In this document: positions 32,040 through 44,515 of the stretch, piece by piece
Numbering within the stretch: position 1 is the first letter of the stretch
How the letters are laid out: each line of letters begins with the position of its first letter
Source: Citrus sinensis
Lineage: Eukaryota; Streptophyta; Magnoliopsida; Sapindales; Rutaceae
Reading direction: 5' to 3'
Length of the DNA: 64,000 bases
NCBI RefSeq assembly: GCF_022201045.2
Contig: NC_068564.1
Location: forward strand, 18,381,001 to 18,445,000
The notes under the pieces: model-generated
What the model saw: only the letters and a program-made list of their open reading frames with translations
Told to the model about the DNA's origin: nothing
Databases searched by the model: none
Made by a program: the position numbers and the translations under genes

Positions 32040-34341
32040 ATGGAGAAGCAGGATCCCGCTCATGTTGTGATACCACTTCCAGGCGTAGGCCATGTCAACT
32101 CCATGCTGAAGCTTGCAGAGCTGCTCAGCCACGCCGGTATCAAGATTACGTTTCTCAACACCGAATATTATTACGATCGCGTCATCCGGCACAGCAGCGA
32201 TGGCTTTTCGCGTTGCATGCAGATTCCGGGGCTTCAATTCAAGACCGTAACAGATGGACTTCCCAAGGATCATCCTCGAACTCCAGATAAATTCACTGAG
32301 CTCATTGATTCATTGAACTTGGCAATTCCACCCCTTTTGAAAGAGATGGTCACCGATTCTAATTCGCCGGTGAACTATATTATCGCAGATGGGTATATGA
32401 GCCATGCATGGGTATATGAGCCATGCAATTGACGTTGCAAGAGAAGTTGGAATTTCCATTATTTATTTTTGCACTGTCAGTGCTTGTGCATTTTGGTCTT
32501 TCCATTGCATCCCTAATATCATCATTGCAGGCGAGCTTCCTATCAAAGGTATGTGCCTATATAAATACATAAACCTATTACCTTCCTTTCTTGCATGTTC
32601 TGTATTAGCTTAAAAACAGAGGAAAGTACAATGATAGTTTTTTTTTTTTTCGTTTTTGCTTCGGATATTCTGCCACATTAATAATTTTATATACTTCATT
32701 TCAATCTTATAACAGCCCCAAGAGTATTCATTTAGCTTATTAACTTGACATACAATTCTTCGCTTCATCAGATTTTACAGTAAAATTCAGCATAGTTAAT
32801 CTCACCAAATTTCTTTCTTTTTTTCCTCTTTTGTCCCTTTAAATTCATTGAGAGACATATCTCTACATCCAAAGCACTAAGTCAACCGTACAACTACTCG
32901 ATATATGTTACCATGTGTGTATTTGTTTTAAATTGCATAATAAATGTTTTCTGATATTCCAGCGTACTTTTACCGAAGTTGCAGCACCTATTTGTACACT
33001 AAGAATGTAGTGCTATTATCGCTATTACAATTTCATGATCAGTGGTTAAATAACGTCTTCTTCCCTTAATTGATCTTCACCATTGAATTCTTTATGCCGT
33101 AAATCGAACAGAGCATATCCAGACTGTTGTAATGTTCTGAAAGCTTTTACTTCAACCACTGATCTTTGATGAATAAGCACAAATTCAAGTTGCAGCTGTC
33201 CTGCCAAGACTGACCCATTGAATCATTTTATCAAATAGTTTAACGTTTCGACCAAACACCTTGTTTTAACCGATAAACTATACACAAGTTTGTTTTAACC
33301 AATAAACTGTCAGACAAGTTTGCAGTTACGTACATTATGTATAACTAAACTCGCCACATTATCATTGGTTGATTATATTATTCTGATGTACAAAAGATTT
33401 TCTCTTATTTTTCTTTTCTTTGTTCTTTCTAAGCTCCAATTCTGTTTATTCAATTTTCATTTGAAGGAACTGAAGATATGGATCGCCTGATAACCAATGT
33501 AACTGGAATGGAAGGTTTTCTCAGGTGCCGCGATCTTCCAAGCTTCTGTCGAGTTAACAACCCAATGGATCTGCAACTCCTACTCTTTGCGCGTGAGACC
33601 CGATTATCTGTTCGTGCAGGTGGTCTCATATTGAACACATTTGAAGATCTGGAAGGACCCATCTTGTCCCAAATCCGCAATAACTGATGCCCTAATATCT
33701 ACAGCATTGGACCACTTAATGCACATCTCAAAGTAAGAATCCCCGAAAAAACACATTCCTCGAGCGGTTTGTGGAAAGTTGACAGAAGCTGCATCGCATG
33801 GCTTGACAAGCAACCCAAGCAATCTGTTATCTATGTCAGCTTTGGTAGCGTTGCCGTAATGTCAAGAGATCAACTAATAGTGTTTTATTATGGCCTGGTT
33901 AATAGCAAAAAAGGTTTCTTATGGGTTATCAGGCCTGACTTTATTTCAGGAAAAGATGGCGAGAGTCAAATTCCTGAGGAGGTTGTGGAGGCAACCAAGG
34001 AAAGAGGATACATTGCGGGATGGGTTCCGCAGGAAGAAGTTTTAGCCCACAAGGCGGTTGGTGGATTTTTGACTCACTGTGGCTGGAACTCGACTCTGGA
34101 GAGTATCATGGCTGGAATGCCTATGATTTGTTGGCCATCTTTTGCTGATCAGCAGATCAATAGTTGGTTTGTTGATGAAGTGTGGAAGCTGGGGTTAGAT
34201 ATAAAGGATTTGTGTGATAGAAATATTGTTGAGAAGGCGGTGAATGATCTAATGGTGAAGAGGAAGGAAGAATTCATGGAATCAGCTGATCGGATGGCTA
34301 ATTTGGTTAAGAAAAGTGTTAATGAAGGCGGATCCTCGTAG
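32040..34341 (+). pseudogene. UDP-glycosyltransferase pseudogene 1 (two exons)
   Basis: Plant family-1 UGT: it would transfer a sugar from a UDP-sugar to a small molecule. Exon 1 (32040-32548) starts with ATG and PLPGVGHVNSMLKLAELL, holding the catalytic-type H18. Exon 2 (33467-34341) has the 44-residue PSPG donor box at 34021-34152 (from [15 protein letters not shown], with HCGWNS, to FADQ). The intron (32549-33466) has GT/AG ends and the usual position after ELPIKG. Two lesions kill it: an exact 19-bp tandem duplication at 32390-32427 that shifts the frame, and TGA at 33685-33687. It also stops early after NEGGSS, where copy 2 continues about 18 residues. The wording is closest to iridoid-type UGTs such as 7-deoxyloganetic acid glucosyltransferases, so the substrate is only a guess. 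Confidence 0.9.
32390..32427 (+). repeat. 19-bp direct duplication in UGT pseudogene 1 exon 1
   Basis: TGGGTATATGAGCCATGCA occurs twice back to back (32390-32408, 32409-32427). Because 19 is not a multiple of three, the reading ends soon after in PCN and a stop. The right frame resumes in the second copy. Confidence 0.95.
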
Positions 34342-35100
34342 TTGATGTATGATTGTTCCAGATTGAATGAATCATTGGTATGGATATGGAGGGTAGTTAG
34401 TTTAAACTTGCCAAAAAAGGGTTTGTACGAAATGTTTGCCCACTCATATCTAGATATTTGTATGGGGTGTCTGTGATCATTTTTTTTCCCCAGTTCTGAA
34501 TTTTAGATCTGGAAATAAAGTTGTAAGTTGTATATGGATTTATGCAGAAGATTCAAATTGTATTTTTTCGTGGATGGCTCTCTTATACGAATAGCCGTCC
34601 TCCTTGATCTAAAGGGCAGGATTGAGCAATTATTTCTATTATGGTGTTAGTTATTTGTGGAAAAATATATATGCGTAAATAAATAAATGCAAAGAAAAGA
34701 AGACAATAATTTATGAGATTCGGTTTAAAGTTTATGTTTATGGATAAAGATTAGAAGATAATCCTACTAACAAATGAGGGTTAAAAAATCAATAACTACT
34801 CTCAAAATTTAATAATCTAGTACATCCAAATGAATCCGCTTAACATCCATTGAAATGCAATGTCTACACTTTGAAGAGGTTACTTATAAATACTCTCCCA
34901 TTTTGAGGAGCCGTGTCTCTCAAGAAAGAAAGCTCTTTAATAATTTCCGATATTCAAGTCAATATTTCAACGCGTAATATCTTGTGCACCACTCAATATT
35001 AAATTGCACGATTAACCTTTGATGTCTCAAGACTCAAGAGCCGACAATTTGGAAAAGTTAAATGTATAAATAAGTTAACCAGCTATTATAAAAGCTCAAA
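34342..35100. other. spacer between the two UGT pseudogenes
   Basis: AT-rich DNA without a frame or repeat that I can name. It would hold the 3' region of copy 1 and the promoter of copy 2. The region just before 35116 has no ATG in frame with the UGT text. Confidence 0.5.
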
Positions 35101-35978
35101 AACTCAAAATCAAAATTGCTTTCATCGATAAAGCAGCTGCGAGATCGGAATTCTGTAAGTTATCCCTATGTTCTAATATGGCCTCTCGCAGCACTAGGCC
35201 ATGTCATGCTGAAACTCGCAGAACTTCTCTGCAATGCCGGTGTCAAAATTACCTTTCTCAACACTGAAGAATTCCACGATCGCCTCATCCGTCACAGGAG
35301 TGATGTTTTTTCTCGTTGCATAAACCTTCCAGGGTTTCAATTCAAGACCATAACAGATCGCCTTCCACTGAATCATCCGCGAATTTCAGATAAACTCCAT
35401 GAATATTGGAGTTCATTGGCATCAGTAACTCCCCCCCTTTGGAGGAGATGCTGACTGATTCCATCACCTGTGAATTGTATGATTACAGATGGGTTTATGA
35501 GCTTTGCGATTGATGTTGCCAGAGAAGTTGGAATTTCCATTTTCTATTTTCGTACCATCAGTGCTTGTGCTTTTTGGGCTTACTATTGCATCCCTCAAAT
35601 CATCGATGCCGGCGAGCTGCCTATTAGAGGTACGCGTACACACACACTTTTGTTTGCATTCGAATTTAGGATAAAGTCAAATACTTTTGATATATTTTTG
35701 TTGGCTGCTGTTTTCAGATTGTGGATTCTTGTTATAGCCCTAAACAGCAAAGGGTTTGTATCCACCAAAAGTATCTAAGATTTTCCCATGAAACAGAGTA
35801 ATGTAGTTAAAAACAGAAGAAAACAGCAGTAGCTTTTAGTGCTCTTTATTCTGATTTTTCACTCACGATTTTTTTTTTTTAAAGTGATTTCTATTAATTC
35901 AAAGAAGATAACAGATACATAACTTGTAGAGGGTAGGAACCCTTCCATACAACAGTTTCGCATTTCTCTAAAGCTAAT

Positions 35979-38900
35979 TTAGCTAGCAATGGCATTACAA
36001 GATCTATGCGTATACACACAACTAATATGATCGAAAATTTTCTTTAATTTCTGAATTACCGATACCACCCAAAAGATCTCGGATCTGCTGCCCTGCCTGT
36101 TGTTTACTAAGTTGACTACTTCTTGCGAATCTGACTCCACAATTAAATCTTTCACAAGAGCTTCTTTCGCCACCTACATGCCCCATTCCATAGCTTCTGC
36201 CTCAGCATAAGAGACATTTCCATGGAATTTTGAAACTTTGATTGCAGCTGTTGTAACTTGCCCCATTTCATCTCTAATAACAGCCCCCAGTCCAGCAAGG
36301 TTCTTTTCTGAGTTGGTAGCTGCATCAGTGTTGACCTTAACAAAACCTTCTTTAGGGGGATTCCACGCCTGTTGAGCCACTTTCTGCTGATTTCCATGGC
36401 TTACATCAGTGGAAGGTTGCACCCTCTTGTAGGCCTCCATCACAACTTCAGCTTTAGCCACAACAATCTGGGGATTCTCTCGCTTACCTTTGAACAACCA
36501 TTGGTTCCTTGCATTCCACTTTGCCCAGAGAATCGTGGCAAATAAATCTACATCAACTTTGCTTCTCATTCTTTTCACGCTATGCAACAAGCTCAAAATA
36601 TCCTACCCAGGGGCTGCATGAATATCATTATCAAAATGGGATAGTCTCCAAACCTTCTTGGCGGCTTTATAGTCAACTAAGACATGAACCACATTCTCTA
36701 TCCCCATTTTACACATCTGGCAGGTAGGATCTTGGACAATCTTCCTCTTCTACAAATTCTCAGCTGAAGGGAGTAAGTTTTTGGCTGCCCTCCAAACAAA
36801 TATTCTTATCTTCTTCGGCAGAGCAAGAGACCAAATGATATTCCACTCATTTTTCGAAGACTCCGAGCTTGAAGGCATGGTTGGAAATCTAATTTTCAAG
36901 GCTGTCTGGTAACCGCTTTTGACAGTATATTGGCCACTCTTCCCATAATGCCATATGAGTTCATCCTCCCTTGGTCTTTTTGGCAGTAAATTTGGGTTAT
37001 TACATTAGCATCCATCTTATCAAAATGCCTGTAAATCAGATTCTCATCCCAACAGTTCTCACCATTGATTAACTCTGAAACTAGAGCCTCATGAGGCATT
37101 GTTGGCTTAATCACAGGCTTGAAGGTAATAGATTTTGGAATCCAATTAGCCTCATGGATATGAACATCTTGACCATTTCCAATTCTCCATCTAGAGCCCG
37201 CACAAATGATTTGCCTTCCCCACAAAATACTCCTCCAAACATACAAAGGATTAGAGCCGAGCTTCACATTCAAAAAATTGGATGAGTGGTAGTATCGTGC
37301 TTACAGGACCCTTGCCACCAAAGAATCAGGGCATTGCTGAATTCTCCAGCCTTGCTTCGCTAATAGAGCTTGGTTGAAACTTACAAAATCCCGAAAGCCC
37401 ATTCCCCCCTTACACTTGGCGTGACTCATTTTCTCCTATTTCGACCAATGAATACTTCATCTCTCCCTGCTGGATCCCCACCAGAAATTGGCCACTATTC
37501 TTTGAATGTCATCACAAATCTCCATCGGAATCTTAAACACACTCATAGCGTAGGCTGGAATGGCTTGCACAGCTGCTTTAATCAATACCTCTTTGCCCCC
37601 ACAAGAGAAAAATTTATGTTGCCAGCTTGAGATTTTGTTAAAAACCTTCGGCTTGATGTCATTGAAGAAGCCGCTTCTCTTTCTCCAACCATAAAAGGAA
37701 GGCCTAGGTAATTTTCATGCCTGGACAAAATGTTGAGATGAAAAATGTTCCCAATTGCAGTAGCTTGTGCTTGCTGGACGTTGCCACTGAGAAAGAGAGA
37801 GGATTTCTCGAAGTTAAATATTTGCCCAGATGTTATAGAGTAGCAGTCCAAAATCATCTTCAGCTTTTGGCAATCGACAACTGAAGCTCTGCTAAAAACA
37901 AGACTATCATCCACAAATAAAAGATGCAAGATCTTCAGCTCTTTTCTAAATGACAACCCATGGATAAGCCTTTGCTGCTCAGCTTGCTGCAACAGGGAGG
38001 AAAATGCCTCTGCATATGTAATAAACAAATACGGGGAAAGGGGACAACCTTGTCTTAAACCCCTTTGAGGTTTGATAAAACCTCTAACTGAGCCATTAAT
38101 GATAACAGAAAAAGACACCGAACTAATGTACCTCATTATCAGACTAATCCATTGATGGGAAAAGCCTAGGCGTTTCATAATTTGCTCAAGAAAACTCCAC
38201 TCTAATCTGTCATATGCTTTGCTCACATCAAGCTTTAAAGCCACCAAACCATTTCTTTTGCCTTTACAATGTCTTATCTTGTGAAGGCATTCATAACCAA
38301 CTATAATGTTGTCAGTTATCAGCCTATGAGGAATAAAAGCACTTTGCATTAAGGAGATGATTTTGTACAAAATTTGTTTAAACCTATTAGCAATTGATTT
38401 GGCAACAATCCTATAGATAACATTACACAAACTAATAGGCCTAAAATATGTGACTTTTCTAGGCTTCTTAAATTTTGGAATCAACGCAATATAGGTATGG
38501 TTGATAAGAGTTAAAGAACCTTGTGAATTCAAGATGTGCAGGCAAGTAGCAAGGACTCCCTCTTTGACCATCTGCCAATGCCTTTGGTAAAAAACTGCTA
38601 GCAATCCATCTGGACCCAGAGCCTTGGTTGGGCACATTTGGCTCAGAGCATCCATCACTTCCTCAGCTGTAAAGGGCTTCTCCAACATCTCATTCATATC
38701 TTCTTATACTCTCGGGGTCATGCCTTCCATGGCTGCTGAAATTTGCTCTTGACTTGGCTAAGTTGTTGAGAAAAGATTGGTGAAATAGCTGCAAAATTCA
38801 TGCTCTACCTCTTTTGGCTTCTCAGTCCAAATTCCCGAAGTGTCCTCTATCCCCCATATTCTGTTTTTCTTCTTCCTCAACGATGCCTTGTTGTGAAAAA

Positions 38901-40006
38901 AACTTTGTATTCTTGTCACCTTCCTTGAGCGAATCAGCTCTTGAGCGTTGCTTCCAATAAATTTCTTCATCGATGAGAATGTTTTGGATTTGCTTCTCCA
39001 CCTTTTTTATTTCAACTCCATTTTCATATTGCACCATTCTAAGCTTTAGCCCCCGCAGCTGCACCCTCATCTTCTCTAATTTCTTCTCCCACCTTCTAAA
39101 TTCCCTTTTGCTCCAATACAACAGTCAAGCCATCAATTTTTTCGCTGAGTTCCGAAACACTTGCACTGGATTTTCACTCCTCTAATTGCCGTACAGCCTC
39201 CATTCTTCCTTAATTATTTCCTTACATTCATCATACGAGCTCTACATATCCTCGTAATGGATTCTTGAAGACTGTCTTCCATCATGAATCATACCCCCAC
39301 TCCTCTCTTGAACTTCCACCAACACAGGGCAGTGGTCTGAAGACCACGTGTCAAGGTTGCTAGCTTCACAGTCCACAAAAATATCACTCCACTCTTTATT
39401 ACAAACAAACCTATTTAATCTTTCTTCCACAAAGCCCTGCCCATATCTCTCATTACTCTACGTAAACGGATACCCTTTAAACCCTACATCCTTTAAATTA
39501 CAATCCCTCAGGGCATCGCTAAACTCATTGATTAAATTCACGTTCCTAACATTGCCCCCCCCCCTTTTCTCATCCAGATACAAAACCTCATTAAAATCAC
39601 CAAAACACAACCAAGGGCTAAAAGACAAACCTGCCAACCGTTTTAGGAGCGTCCAAGTATGCTTTTTCTGCCCTATTTCTGGATGACCATACACCCCTGT
39701 AATCCTCATTTGTCGACCAGATGTCGTTAGAATTTCGGCATCGATATGGTGCTTGCTGAAGGACTTAATTTGCACCCAAGTTCCTGAATTCCAGAGCAAT
39801 GCTAAGCCCCCTCCTCTACCACTATAGTTTACCGCGAAGCAATTATCAAAATTCAGCTTATTCGCAATCTCGTTCATTTGCAAAACTAAAACCTTTGTCT
39901 CACACAAAAAAACAATTTGAGCACCATGCAAAAGGAGGATTTTTTTCAAAGCTTGAAATGCTCAAGGATTCCCCAAACCTCGAACGTTCCAACTGAAAAT
40001 TTTCAT
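35979..40006 (-). pseudogene. LINE ORF2 (endonuclease, RT, zinc domain, RNase H)
   Basis: ORF2 begins with ATG at 40006-40004, overlapping the ORF1 stop as ATGA. The first text MKIFSWNVRGLGNP ends at a stop. The APE-like endonuclease continues to 39242 (FLCETKV, GDFNEV, SSDHCPVLVEV), with a second stop at 39458. RT (37582-38697) has ALGPDGLLAVFYQ, QRGLRQGCPLSPYLF and the catalytic FVDDSLVF. The zinc domain (CQMCKMGIENVVHVL) is near 36650-36724. RNase H (36596-35979) has VNTDAATNSEKNLAGLGAVI. The pieces lie in different frames with several stops. The enzyme would nick the target and copy the RNA there. Confidence 0.88.
40003..40006 (-). promoter_or_regulatory. ATGA overlap of ORF1 stop and ORF2 start
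   Basis: On the minus strand the ORF1 stop TGA and the ORF2 start ATG share bases in ATGA. Such overlaps permit termination-reinitiation; whether it works here is unknown. Confidence 0.65.
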
Positions 40007-41494
40007 GGTTTCCAGCAGGGCTGACTGCCAGCCTCCGTCGATATCTCTGCTAAGTTTGATTCCATGACTTCCATGTCTTCCAGCATCAAAGGCTCCCTGC
40101 TCAGCTTGACCCGTGTTGTTGGCAGGAAATGAACAAGTTTATTAAGCTTTGCTTTGCTGGAGCTAGTTAACTTTGTTTTTTTGTTGGGGTTTTGCCTGAA
40201 AGTTTCCCCACTTGGCCTTTTCTGAGTCCATATCTCAACTTTGGATCCCCCCTCACCTTGTACTCGGGCTTGCCTCTTCCATTTCCTTTTATTGGGCCTT
40301 AATTGTGAAATTACCAGCCCATCGTCTATTTCAGCTTCCTCAATTCTCTTTTGGTTTACTTGCACCATTTCCCTCTCTTTTATGTTTCCAATTCCCGCCC
40401 GTAATCCCAGTTGTCTAGGGACTGTATCATTACCTGAGCACCCAGCTTGCTTGTAGCCACCTATTTGTTTTTCTCCCATCGGTTCTATCACTTCCTTCAT
40501 TAAATGTTGTTCACCTACTCCCTCTACCTCACTCATCTTGGCATACTCCTTAATTTGCCCCGTTTCTTCCCCAATGGGTTTCGACCCGTTTACCCTTGAT
40601 GGGTTAGCTTGATTCTACCATTGCTGTTGAGAGGAGGTGTGGTTCTCTGAGCTTTCAGCTTTCTCTTTTGATTTACCCCCCCCCCCCATAGTTCCACTTC
40701 TCTCTCTTTTGATTTCTTCTTGCTTGGCTCCCTATCGTTATTGCTTTCATCCAATTCCCATAAAGTAATTCTTCTCTTTGTTGACTCTTATACTTTCCAC
40801 ACTCCTTGTATTGATGTCCAATAATCCCACAACAAAAACAAAAATCTGTCAACCGGTCATAAACCACCGGCATTAGGATGTCTAGCTCACCTTCTTGTTT
40901 AAGGAATAATATTCTCTCCAGCGGCTGTGTTATGTTGACTGAAATTCTTATTCTTGCAAATTCTCTAAAGCAATCTCCATTATCATCTGTTTCGACCTCT
41001 TCTACTATCCCAATATTTCCGCCTAATTCTTGAAGAAAATCTTTTTCCATACAAGCAATTAGGACGTTCTGGATCTACACCCAAAATGATGTTCGGATAA
41101 AGGATTGTTTTGTGACTTCCCCGATCCCATTTGGCTCAGTTAGGACTATTAATGCCCTATCAAAATGCCACGGACCCCCTGATAATACCCTTTTTTTGTC
41201 TGCCTCTTCTACAAATCTAAACATGAAAATACTATTACCCAAGCTCTCAATTTTGACTTCTTTGAAAGTCCTCCACACCTGCTGTAACGCAGCCTTGAGC
41301 CCTTCTTTATTAACTCCTCTCGAGAGAAGGACTTTACCCATTAAACATCCTGCTAGCATTCTCTCTTTCTTAGTTTTCAAGTCCACCTCCAACGTCACTC
41401 TAGCTTTATCTTCCTCTTGGATATTTATTGCTTTGCATTTGCGAATTAATTCATCCGTATCCATGGTAGCTAATAAAAGAGGATGGACAAACAA
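40003..41494 (-). pseudogene. LINE ORF1 (RNA-binding, DUF4283 and zinc knuckle)
   Basis: From the ATG at 41494 or the one at 41464 the frame gives a DUF4283-like region (VLLSRGVNKEGLKAALQQVW, then SGGPWHFDRALIVL). An in-frame stop at 41075-41077 is followed in the same frame by a CCHC zinc knuckle CFCCGIIGHQYKEC near 40790-40840. After the C12 run at 40676-40687 (G on the coding strand) the frame changes and a basic tail runs on to TGA at 40005-40003. The protein would coat LINE RNA. The homopolymer is a natural slippage point for the frame change. Confidence 0.8.
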
Positions 41495-42966
41495 TAATGA
41501 CTACCTAACCTTTCCTCCGAGGATATTCTCTGCTTCCCCAGAGAACTTAGCCAACCGCACTAAAACTAAAAACCAAAGCTGAGGATCTCTCTTACACTCC
41601 CATGGAGTGAACACCTGGGTCCTTACGACCCCTCAACACTTCCATTCCAGCCTCTCTATTCGAGAGAGAGAGAGAGCTTTACAAAGGAAAACGCGACCCA
41701 TGTTTTAAATTTTTCACTCACGATTTTAAATCACAAAAACAACTTTATATACTTTATTTCTTCACTATAATAGGTCTCCAAGTATCTAAATTCAATTCAT
41801 ATAATGTAGCCAATAATAAACTTGACACACAGCTCACTTAGTGCTACTACTAATTTAATCAAGTGAAATAGTTCACTCCAGTTGCTTCCGTAGTAAAACT
41901 CAGCACAATTAACATCATAATTCATCATTATAATTTATAATTCTATTGATAAACTCTACAAATGGATCTCTCTCTCTCTCTTTTATCTTTTCTATGTTAT
42001 TTCGGTGATCCAATTCTTTCCCTTCAATTTTAATTTGAAGGAAATGAAGACATGGATCGCCTGATACAAAGTGTGCCTGCCATGGAAAACTTTCTACGGT
42101 GCCGCGATCTTCCGAGCATCTGTCGAGCTAAGGACCCAATGGACTTGAACCTGCAACTCCTCGTGAGCGAGACCCGTACATCTGCTCGAACAAACGGTCT
42201 CATATTGAACACATTTGAAGACCTGGAAGGACCTATATTTTCCCAAATCCGGGCTCACTGTCCAAATATTTACACCATTGGACCTCTTAACGTACAACTC
42301 AAAGCAAGAATCCCCGAAAATACTCATTCCCCAAATAGTTTATAGGGAGTTGACAAAAGCTGCATTGCATGGCTTGAAAATCAACCCTCGCAATCTGTTA
42401 TTTGCATAAGCTTTGGCAGTGTCGCAGTGATGTCAAGAGATCAACCAATGGAGTTTTGACATGGTCTTGTCAACAGCAACAAGAGATTCTTGTGGGTCAT
42501 TAGGCCTGACTTAGTTTCAGGAAAAGATGATGAGACTCAGATTCCGGGGGAACTTGACAAGGCGACCAAGGAGACATGATACATTGCAGGCTGGGTTCCG
42601 CAGGAAGAAGTTCTAGCCCACAAGGCCATTGGTGCGTTTTTCACTCCCAGTGGCTGGAACTCAACTCTGGAGAGTATTGTGGCCGGAGTGCCAATGATTT
42701 GCTGGCGATATTTAGTTGATCAGCAGGTGAATAGTAGGTTTGTGGGTGAAATTTGGAAGCTAGGCTTAGATATGAAGGATTTATGTGACTGAAAGATTGT
42801 TGAGAAGCTGGCGAATGATCTGTTTGAGGAGAGGTGGGAAGAATTTACGAAATCAGCCGGTCGGATGGCTAATTTGGCTAGTATAAGTGTCAATGAACGT
42901 GGATCCTCGTATTGCAATTTGAACCATTTAATAAATGACATAAAGATGATAAGGACAAAACTATAG

Positions 42967-43910
42967 AATAGCTGGAAGATTGGTGATGCATGACTATAAT
43001 GAATAATTGGATTGAACATTAGCTCTTTTCAGAGCTTGTAGGCCTGAATTAGTTTAAGATATATGTTTGATGGAAATAGGTAAGTGTTCGACGAAATGGC
43101 TTACTAGGTGGCGGACTCAAACACTTAAATTGGGGGGTTTAGTTCAAAATATTTTAATTTAATTTGGGGTGCTGATTTTTTTTTTCTTTACTTGAACACA
43201 GTTTAGGTCTCAAAAATCAAATTCTATTATTTTCATTTAAATTTTAAAAAATAATAGTGACAAATTATTTATTTTATATACCAGAGCTCGTTGAGTCCAC
43301 ATTTATGAAAGTATCTTGTTTCTAAATAGTTCTTTTACTACTAAACTATAAATATTTTATTATGCAAAATTGTGCCCAAATTATTTAACTCTTTCGAAAG
43401 GAGATTGAGGCAAATTTAAAAGAAAAATTAATGGCCTGGGAAGGGCTGAACCCCTCCATGGCCTTAGCAGAGTCTGCCTATAGCTCACAGAATCATTTGA
43501 CTGGAAACTTAGTTTGAAATAATAGGCAACTCAGCAGCTTCTTAATGATTCAGCATTGTGCCTTTTAGATGGTTTGTGAAGATGAATGGAAAATAAAAGC
43601 AAATCAGATAATACACACGATTGCTGTTAATATCCTCTGTTTCTATGTTGTGATGTTTTTTGTTTCTGCGCTTTTATTTCTGTCTGGGTGATATTTTTAT
43701 GACTTGTTAGTGACTTAAATGATTGTTAATTCAGCAGAATTTACAACTAACACAAATGCTTATTTCTCGAAAGTTTTCACTTGAGTTTTAATTTCACGGT
43801 TATGGGGAACCGGAAAAGATGATTGATTGAGGGCATTGAGGTTCAATATTAAATTATCAAGTTTTTAGCTACTTAATTTTCTTCATAAAGCTAATTTTGC
43901 TTGTGGTTTT
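42967..43910. other. AT-rich intergenic DNA without a gene
   Basis: No gene or bounded repeat is seen after the second UGT pseudogene. Confidence 0.5.
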
Positions 43911-44515
43911 TGTTGGAGAAAAATCATGTTTTTAATTTTTATAAAAACTCTTAAGATCGATCTCATACAATATATAAGAATACGTAATCTAAAAAATCAT
44001 ACCTTGACAATCTAATTTAGCTTTTACGTTGAATTAGTCTAGGTTCCCATATCACAATCCGTCACCACCACGCCTGTTAGATCACGATCCGTCACCACCA
44101 CGCTTCTTAGATCACGATTCGTCACCTACCACGCTTGTTAGATCACGATCTGTTACCAATGATCTTACAGGTTATGACTCAGGTTTGATCTACACTTGAC
44201 GTGTGGGCGCTTTTATCACCACTAAAAGCAACTAGCAAGAGAAAATTTTCTCTCAAAATTAGAGAGAAAAAATCTTTTTCTATGATCTGTAAATCATGGC
44301 CTCTCTCCTCTTTTTGGGAGAAAATAAGTCATTTTATATCTCTATCTTAGTGGAAACCCTAGGCTCCATATTTTTACATATTTTTTTAATTCTATTAAAT
44401 CAAATTTGATTTAAATTAAAAATAATAAAAACAAAAGTAACGTTACTTTTTCTTGTCATAGGGGCCACCTTATAAAATAACACAAAACTCCTTAAACACA
44501 AGCACATTATATGAA
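43911..44515 (-). repeat. possible copia-type LTR fragment
   Basis: The left edge TGTTGGAGAAAAATC and the right neighbour TCTCCCACT (a purine tract AGTGGGAGA on the minus strand) have the layout of a minus-strand 3' LTR. The right LTR end is not a clean CA and no target duplication or partner was found. It contains a 30-bp tandem repeat. Confidence 0.4.
44051..44171 (+). repeat. 30-bp tandem repeat, four units
   Basis: Units begin ATCACAATCCGTCACC (44051), ATCACGATCCGTCACC (44081), ATCACGATTCGTCACC (44111) and ATCACGATCTGTTACC (44142). The last is the most diverged. No coding sense is seen. Confidence 0.85.

Larger units (their letters stand above)
35873..41708 (-). mobile_element. full-length-looking L1-type LINE in the UGT intron
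   Basis: A non-LTR retrotransposon read on the minus strand: ORF1 with a nucleic-acid-binding domain and zinc knuckle, then ORF2 with endonuclease, RT, zinc domain and RNase H. The 19-bp ATTTTTCACTCACGATTTT stands at both edges (35854-35872 and 41709-41727), a typical target-primed duplication. The 3' end is an oligo-A, seen as T at about 35869-35880. The length of 5.84 kb is near that of complete plant L1 elements, so 5' truncation is small or absent. Both ORFs have stops and frameshifts, so it is no longer active. It lies opposite in sense to the UGT. Confidence 0.93.
35116..42966 (+). pseudogene. UDP-glycosyltransferase pseudogene 2, split by a LINE
   Basis: This is a tandem paralogue of the copy at 32.0-34.3 kb. 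Exon 1 (about 35116-35629) has ALGHVMLKLAELLCNAGVKITFLN-like text but no ATG start. A frameshift near 35440 separates it from the CMITDGFMSFAIDVAREVG stretch. A GT donor follows at 35630. Exon 2 (42041-42966) starts after AG at 42039-42040 and ends at TAG 42964-42966. It has stops at about 42343, 42458, 42578 and 42790. In the PSPG box the HCGWNS core reads PSGWNS, so the His-Cys pair is lost. The intron is normal apart from the 5.8-kb LINE at 35873-41708 with its 19-bp duplication. It keeps the full C-terminus that copy 1 lacks. Confidence 0.9.

Noticed and set aside
32040..34341. Functional UDP-glycosyltransferase gene
   Set aside because: A 19-bp frame-shifting duplication, TGA at 33685 and a truncated C-terminus make a working enzyme unlikely. 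Called a pseudogene.
41112..41582. Plus-strand 156-codon ORF
   Set aside because: Antisense shadow of LINE ORF1, which has recognisable domains on the minus strand.
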